This document shows, one piece after another, positions 40,910-45,475 of a DNA stretch of 45,475 nucleotides. Position 1 is the first letter of the stretch. The number at the start of each line of letters is the position of its first letter. The stretch lies in assembly GCA_027069035.1 (NCBI GenBank), contig JALXFI010000331.1, positions 1 through 45,475 of the forward strand. The letters run 5' to 3'. The notes under the pieces are model-generated. The model worked only from the letters and a program-made list of their open reading frames with translations, made no database searches and was not told the DNA's origin. The stretch comes from a bacterium. GTDB taxonomy: Bacteria; Desulfobacterota; GWC2-55-46; S146-80; JALXFI01. Both the position numbers and the translations under genes were made by a program.

Positions 40910-41911
40910 TCACTTCCATCGGTATGTTGTTGGTCTGAAACAGGTTCGACACGCAGGTATGTCATCCAATTCTATCTTTCTTATCTTATCTCTTAATCTA
41001 TTCAATGTGGCACCATGCCATATCTCTTCAATCGACTGTTTATAGTAATCTCCCACCACTGTCTTTCTGTTCCAGTCACCACAACACATAAGAACCTTAC
41101 CGTCCCGATTGATATTCAATCTTTGCCATGGCTGTTCACAAAACCTTCTTCCAATCGGTCTCTTGCCGTCTCTAAATGGATATCCATCCTCGACATAGCG
41201 ATCTTGATTTTCGATAATCGCTATATTATCAACTCCTCTGCCCTTCCAGAAGTTGATGAACTGCTCAACCTCTCTCTCTGTTTCATAATAATTTACCATT
41301 TGGACACGAATAAAGGGTCTCTTTACGCCCTTCTGTTTCTTTACCTTTATGAAAGTTTCTATATTTCTAATTAGCTTATCATAATCTCCCCCAACCCTTA
41401 TCTTCTCATAAGACTCCTTAGTTGCTCCATCTACTGAGAATATGATTCGATCAAGCCCTGCATCTACCAAGTCCTCAACCTTCTTTCTGTTTGCAGGCAG
41501 TCCATTCGTATTAAACTGGACCTCAAGTACCCCTTTATTCTTTGCATAACGGACAAATTCAACCAGGTTTTTATGAAGCATGGGCTCGCCCCTAAAATTA
41601 AACTTTATCGAATACACACCAAGTTCGGCACATTCGTCTATCGCTTTATATGCAAGGGTTGGTTCTATAAAACCTGCGTTGGGCACCCCTTTTATTCCAT
41701 GGACACACATAATGCATCTCAGATTACACGCATCACTTACCTCTATATCTACATGAAGTGGAACATTACTTAATATTCTGAATTTGGGATAATAATTCCA
41801 TTTCAAACGATAAAGCCAGTAGCGAAAATCTCTACCCCTTTTCACAATATTATTCACATAACCCTTTATCCCTGTCCTATCTACTATATTTTTCTTATAT
41901 TTGTAATGCAT
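40910..41911 (-). CDS. Radical SAM/SPASM-domain protein
   Basis: A 333-residue protein with the [4Fe-4S] motif CNLRCIMC (C62, C66, C69) after PLHVDIEVSDA, the KFNFRGEPMLHK segment and a C-terminal SPASM region with CEQPWQRLNINRDG, CCGDWN and CRTCFRPT. It resembles the protein at 21471 in layout, including the PLHVD strand and the final C-R-T-C pair. The reaction is unknown; with the B12-type radical SAM gene five bases upstream and a NeuB/SpsE-like gene downstream, modification of a sugar precursor is plausible. Confidence 0.83.
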   Translation of the reverse strand: MHYKYKKNIVDRTGIKGYVNNIVKRGRDFRYWLYRLKWNYYPKFRILSNVPLHVDIEVSDACNLRCIMCVHGIKGVPNAGFIEPTLAYKAIDECAELGVYSIKFNFRGEPMLHKNLVEFVRYAKNKGVLEVQFNTNGLPANRKKVEDLVDAGLDRIIFSVDGATKESYEKIRVGGDYDKLIRNIETFIKVKKQKGVKRPFIRVQMVNYYETEREVEQFINFWKGRGVDNIAIIENQDRYVEDGYPFRDGKRPIGRRFCEQPWQRLNINRDGKVLMCCGDWNRKTVVGDYYKQSIEEIWHGATLNRLRDKIRKIELDDIPACRTCFRPTTYRWK

Positions 41912-41915
41912 TAAC

Positions 41916-43952
41916 CTATACCGTGTTGATTATACAAGGTTGACGAAGTAACTTTTTTGTATTGACCTTCGCGAGTATCCTTGAAATGCCAATCAAATCA
42001 GTGCCATATATCTTCTTAAATCTTTTTATCGTGTCAAGTTGCTCTTCAGTATGTCTGAATACAATAAGCCTCTCTTTATAACAGCCTATTCCTTCTCCCA
42101 AAAGATAGAATCCCCTTTGCTTAATGATTGAGTCGAAATCAAATTTTGATATCATCTTAATAGCTACGGTATTGTCTTCAAATAATCCTTTGGCTTGTGA
42201 AACACAATAAGTAACCACCTCTTTTATACAATCTCTTTGCAAATTGTTAAGTTTACCTATATGCTGGGATAGAATTTTCAATGCGCTTCTTAATACTACC
42301 TCACCCATCTCTCCTATATATTGCAGCATACCCAAAGATTTATACTTAAATAATAGATTACTTCCATACTCACCACTGATATACTTATCAATGTTCTCTT
42401 TAAGGTATCTATATAAAGCCTCTTTATTTTCCCATAACTCACCTCTGGTCTCGTTCAAAAAGTCATCAAAAAGTCTATTCAGCCTCTCTGGTACCGGGTT
42501 ATTATAAATATCCTTAAGCAACTTAAATATAGGGATAGACTCACTCTTGAAAAGTTGATGAAGCGGATAAAAAAGACCGTCGTTATAAAACAGAGCGACT
42601 ATTAAATGCATCTTCCTACATTGAAGATACTCGTCAAAGCTCATACTATCTGTTGATACAACCACTTCTTCAATCTCAGCGGAAGTCAATCTATCACCAT
42701 TATACTCGAAAAAGCCAAAGCATCTTGGAATCACTCTGTATCTGGTTATCAATCCAAATCTCTTACGATACTCAGTTGACCACATCTCAGAACCAGGTAA
42801 CAACATTAATGTATAAAGGTTTATATAATTGAATCCCATGTCTATTAACTCCGCAATACTTTTAAAATGGGATTCCTTAGTCTCTCCAGGTAATGCAAGA
42901 ATCAATTCACTGTAACTATTAGCCCCTGATGCTGTAGCTTCTATGGCAAGATGAAGCAGTTGTTTTTTGGAGATATTGCTGCGTTTTATGTTAGAGAGTA
43001 CAACTTTATCCATGCTTTGCACAGAACCAGCAACCCGTAGAGCCCCATCGATTAGCTGACCACCTTTTATTATCCTATCTTTATTGGACTTTCCAGTAGA
43101 CACATTAACATAAGACGGCCATCCGAACTCTTTCCGACACTGGCTAATGAGTTCAAACGTAAAGTAGTCCTCTCTGAACATACCAAAATTGGAATCAGCT
43201 ATATGGAGGTCAGCCCGCCCTCCACAATCTACTACTGGTTTTATACGTCGTGCTATATAAAATAACTCTTCACGGATATAATTCAAAGGCTTTCTATTAA
43301 TTTTATTATAATACCTAGCACCTTCACAGCAATATGTGCATCTGAATGGACAACCACGAACTGTCTGAATGATTGGAAGAAATCTTCCGTCAAAAAATTC
43401 ATCTAACACTCCCTGTGTATATGGAGAGGGTATATCTCCAAGATCTTCAATACGTGGGGCGGAATGATTCAAGACCACCTTATTTTTACTTTTTGAAAAA
43501 TAATGTATAGAAGGAACATCCACATCCACCTGAGGTCTAATATCAGTTGATAGCAATTCTTTTATCAATTGACTAAAGGGCAACTCCCCCTCCCCCACCA
43601 CATAATAATCTATAGCAGCATGTTTCCTTAAAAACTCCTCCCTGCTATGCTTGTCCTGAGGGTAATTAGGTCCACCAAATACAATAGTAGTTTCTGGATG
43701 CCATTTACGTATCTCTTTGGCAAAGATATAACTAAGATTGAAATTCCATGCATAATTGGAGAAACCAATAACTTCCGGCACTTCTATAGATAAAGCCTCT
43801 ACTAACTGTTTAGGTGTCTTAAAAATACGCAAGGCAACAGAATCACCCAAAACTTTTGAAGTATAGGTAGCAATACAACCAATAGCATAAGGCATAATGT
43901 CAGAGGCAATTGTCTGTTGTGTATATGTTAGATCAACCAAGAATATTAACAT
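41916..43952 (-). CDS. B12-binding-type radical SAM protein
   Basis: A 678-residue protein. Residues 1-140 look like a cobalamin-binding domain (VIGFSNYAWN, VFGGPNYPQD, YYVVGEGELPF), although the classic D-x-H-x-x-G is not seen. The radical SAM motif is CPFRCTYC (201-208) after QTVRG, followed by HIADSNFGM and ELILALPGETKES. About 280 C-terminal residues form a long helical extension without recognised motifs. Such enzymes do methylation, ring or carbon-skeleton chemistry, mostly anaerobically. It starts one base inside the stop of the GT2 fusion (TAATG) with GGAGG upstream. Confidence 0.83.
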   Translation of the reverse strand: MLIFLVDLTYTQQTIASDIMPYAIGCIATYTSKVLGDSVALRIFKTPKQLVEALSIEVPEVIGFSNYAWNFNLSYIFAKEIRKWHPETTIVFGGPNYPQDKHSREEFLRKHAAIDYYVVGEGELPFSQLIKELLSTDIRPQVDVDVPSIHYFSKSKNKVVLNHSAPRIEDLGDIPSPYTQGVLDEFFDGRFLPIIQTVRGCPFRCTYCCEGARYYNKINRKPLNYIREELFYIARRIKPVVDCGGRADLHIADSNFGMFREDYFTFELISQCRKEFGWPSYVNVSTGKSNKDRIIKGGQLIDGALRVAGSVQSMDKVVLSNIKRSNISKKQLLHLAIEATASGANSYSELILALPGETKESHFKSIAELIDMGFNYINLYTLMLLPGSEMWSTEYRKRFGLITRYRVIPRCFGFFEYNGDRLTSAEIEEVVVSTDSMSFDEYLQCRKMHLIVALFYNDGLFYPLHQLFKSESIPIFKLLKDIYNNPVPERLNRLFDDFLNETRGELWENKEALYRYLKENIDKYISGEYGSNLLFKYKSLGMLQYIGEMGEVVLRSALKILSQHIGKLNNLQRDCIKEVVTYCVSQAKGLFEDNTVAIKMISKFDFDSIIKQRGFYLLGEGIGCYKERLIVFRHTEEQLDTIKRFKKIYGTDLIGISRILAKVNTKKLLRQPCIINTV

Positions 43953-45328
43953 TACGACAATTCCTCCAAGATCTTTTCAGCAACCCAGTAACTGAATTCA
44001 TCTTCTATCTTCCAAGAATCCTTTGGAGACATCTCTACATGACCGACCTTGCTTCCAAGAAAGCTGTTTTTATACAGATTCTTTGTTTTAATTACATAGA
44101 TAGAACCATTTTCTTTGTAAATGGTATTTTTATCTTCTCTCAAAAGGCGTTTTTGATATCCCACGGGAGCTAATCCATACTTGTCAGGCTTCCAGTGGAA
44201 TGTGAGGTCAACTACAACCCCTATAACAGAGTCTGTATTATATAAAAGGATTGTATCGATCGCTTCTGTTATATGTTTTTCTTTTCTAAAAGGAGTAAAA
44301 TACTGTAACTGGACGATCAGGTCAGGAACATCTTCTTCTCTCTCTTTAAAGACCTCAATCATGTGCCGTAATACATTATCAAAGGGAACACTGGTTCTGG
44401 CGAGTTCCACAGGCCTTAAAAACGGGACCTCGGCTCCAAACTTCTTAGATACCTCTGCTATCTCCTGATCTTCGGTGGAGACTATCACACGATCAATCAA
44501 TTCAGTTTTTAATGCCTCTTCAATTGTGTAGGCAATAAGAGGCTTCCCATTTAAAGGCTTGAGGGCAAGTTTCTCTCTATTCCTGAACAAACCCATCGCA
44601 GGAATAACAGCGATTATATTTTTCCCTTCATAGTACTGCTTTTTATCAACAAACTTCTTCTTGACATATCTTCTCGCCTCCATCCGAGCTTCAAAGTTGT
44701 TTGACATGCTTACATCATGCTTTCTGTAATACATAAGTGGCAGATTAACATTATAGACATTGAACTTATCAATAAATCTAATCCAAAAATCATAATCTTC
44801 TTGATATCTTAACTCTTCGCTATACCCACCTATAGCATCATAACATTCTCTTCTGAACATAGCGCCTGCTGCAAGGGGATTACGGTCCAGAAGTTTGACC
44901 TCGTCATTCACCTTCTGTAAACGATAGGAATCTATTATCTCTCCGTATTTGTTAATACGATAATAATCTGGATAAACCATATGGATGTTAGGATCGCTGT
45001 CGAGTATATACGACTCTATTAGTAGGATATTCTCATCAAAGTAATCATCCGCATCCAGTCTGATAATATATCTTCCTTTTGAAGCCCTTATACCTGTATT
45101 GCATGCCTTAGCAAGCCCCACACCTTCAGTTGTAATAACCTCTATTTTCTCGGGGTACTTGTTCTTGTAGTGATTGAGTATTACAGGAGTACTGTCTGTA
45201 CTGCCATCATCCACTACTATCATCTCCCAGTCAGTAAATCTCTGTTTTATAACACTATCAAGACACTGTGGTAGATATTTCCCATAGTTGTGGGCTGTAA
45301 CTATAACGCTAACCTTTACTTCTGACAT
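43952..45328 (-). CDS. GT2 glycosyltransferase fused to a NeuA-like cytidylyltransferase domain
   Basis: 458 residues from the ATG at 45328, preceded by AGGTGG; a TTG at 45358 gives a longer frame. Residues 1-230 are GT2: VSVIVTAHNYGKYL, MIVVDDGSTDST and the metal-binding RLDADDYFDE. Residues 237-458 match NeuA-type cytidylyltransferases: NIIAVIPAMG, LNGKPLIAYTIEEAL, RVIVSTEDQEIAEV, EVPFLRPVELAR and IVQLQYFTPFR. The CTP-binding loop (normally RGGSKxxPxKN) reads AMGLFRNREKLAL, so the GGSK element is lost although basic residues remain. It heads the module with the B12-type radical SAM enzyme, and overlaps the epimerase gene by 20 bases. Confidence 0.82.
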   Translation of the reverse strand: MSEVKVSVIVTAHNYGKYLPQCLDSVIKQRFTDWEMIVVDDGSTDSTPVILNHYKNKYPEKIEVITTEGVGLAKACNTGIRASKGRYIIRLDADDYFDENILLIESYILDSDPNIHMVYPDYYRINKYGEIIDSYRLQKVNDEVKLLDRNPLAAGAMFRRECYDAIGGYSEELRYQEDYDFWIRFIDKFNVYNVNLPLMYYRKHDVSMSNNFEARMEARRYVKKKFVDKKQYYEGKNIIAVIPAMGLFRNREKLALKPLNGKPLIAYTIEEALKTELIDRVIVSTEDQEIAEVSKKFGAEVPFLRPVELARTSVPFDNVLRHMIEVFKEREEDVPDLIVQLQYFTPFRKEKHITEAIDTILLYNTDSVIGVVVDLTFHWKPDKYGLAPVGYQKRLLREDKNTIYKENGSIYVIKTKNLYKNSFLGSKVGHVEMSPKDSWKIEDEFSYWVAEKILEELS

Positions 45329-45475
45329 CTTTACCCACCTTTTGTAAAAAATACTCAAAGGTCATTTTCAGTCCAGCATACAGGTCCCATTTAGGTTCAA
45401 ACCCCAATATCTGCCTCGCCTTTGAGATATCAGAGAAGTTCCTTCTAACATCGCCAGAGCGAGTATCTCCATAAA
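45309..45475 (-). CDS. NAD-dependent sugar epimerase/dehydratase, 5'-truncated by window edge
   Basis: Only the last 54 residues are in the window, ending at a TAG at 45309. The sequence RSGDVRRNFSDISKARQILG followed by FEPKWDLYAGLKMTFEYF is typical of the C-terminus of UDP-glucose/UDP-GlcNAc 4-epimerase-type SDRs (R-x-G-D-V ... A-x-x-x-L-G-F/Y-x-P). The exact substrate cannot be told from the tail. Its end overlaps the start of the GT2-cytidylyltransferase gene by 20 bases, so it is in the same operon. Confidence 0.75.
   Translation of the reverse strand, partial: YGDTRSGDVRRNFSDISKARQILGFEPKWDLYAGLKMTFEYFLQKVGKDVRSKG

Noticed and set aside
1..45475. CRISPR arrays, insertion sequences, tRNA or rRNA genes
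   Set aside because: No regularly spaced repeats, transposase-like ORFs, tRNA cloverleaf or conserved rRNA stretches were found by reading both strands; coding genes fill almost the whole window.

Overview
The window is one continuous surface-polysaccharide biosynthesis locus. About 39 genes, two cut by the window edges, are all read from the minus strand, so transcription runs from right (45475) to left (1). Neighbours overlap by a few bases or are separated by only a few; the longest gaps are 205, 183, 98, 85 and 84 bases, so no gene-free stretch exceeds 300 bases. I see no rRNA, tRNA, CRISPR array, transposase, integrase or plasmid gene. The DNA is AT-rich by eye. Two O-antigen ligase/polymerase-type proteins, a Wzx-type flippase and many glycosyltransferases suggest a Gram-negative (diderm) bacterium making O-antigen or exopolysaccharide. 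Three radical-SAM enzymes, one with a B12-binding-type domain, hint at an anaerobe. I cannot name the species.

Layout in transcription order. Module A (45475-37272): the tail of a sugar epimerase, a GT2-cytidylyltransferase fusion, a B12-type radical SAM protein, a SPASM radical SAM protein, a divergent NeuB-like synthase, an SpsF-like and a NeuA-like cytidylyltransferase, and a second NeuB-like synthase. Module B (37269-23535): an LIC12162-family transferase, the flippase, a large GT-B-like protein, a second SpsF-like protein, a PIG-L deacetylase, a nucleotide-sugar dehydrogenase relative without its catalytic Cys, an asparagine-synthase-type amidotransferase, a WbqC protein, a sulfatase-fold protein, a third NeuB-like synthase and a PseG-like hydrolase. 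Module C (23421-14791): a methyltransferase, a radical SAM/SPASM protein, a Gfo/Idh/MocA oxidoreductase, a UxaA-family aldonate dehydratase, a NeuA-like cytidylyltransferase, a second GT2-cytidylyltransferase fusion and an uncharacterised GT-B-like transferase. Module D (14769-11369): glucose-1-phosphate cytidylyltransferase, CDP-glucose 4,6-dehydratase, an RmlC-like cupin and an SDR, a CDP-6-deoxyhexose pathway. Module E (11372-1): GT2, polymerase/ligase, YdcF/ElyC-type protein, DegT aminotransferase, FemAB-like transferase, polysaccharide deacetylase, GT2, asparagine-synthase-type amidotransferase, GT4 and a second ligase/polymerase.

Taken together, the locus appears to make a heteropolysaccharide rich in acidic nine-carbon (nonulosonic) or related ulosonic acids plus a CDP-derived deoxyhexose. 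There are three PEP-condensing synthases and six CMP-ulosonate-type cytidylyltransferase domains, two of them fused to glycosyltransferases and missing the usual nucleotide-binding loop. The most unusual part is module C, where an intact sugar-acid dehydratase of the altronate type and an NAD-dependent oxidoreductase sit directly upstream of a CMP-sugar synthetase. This suggests a 2-keto-3-deoxy sugar acid made by dehydration of an aldonate rather than by PEP condensation. The only two long gaps in the left half flank one GT2 gene (4438-5265) and contain small ORFs that look like gene debris or a leader-peptide control region.
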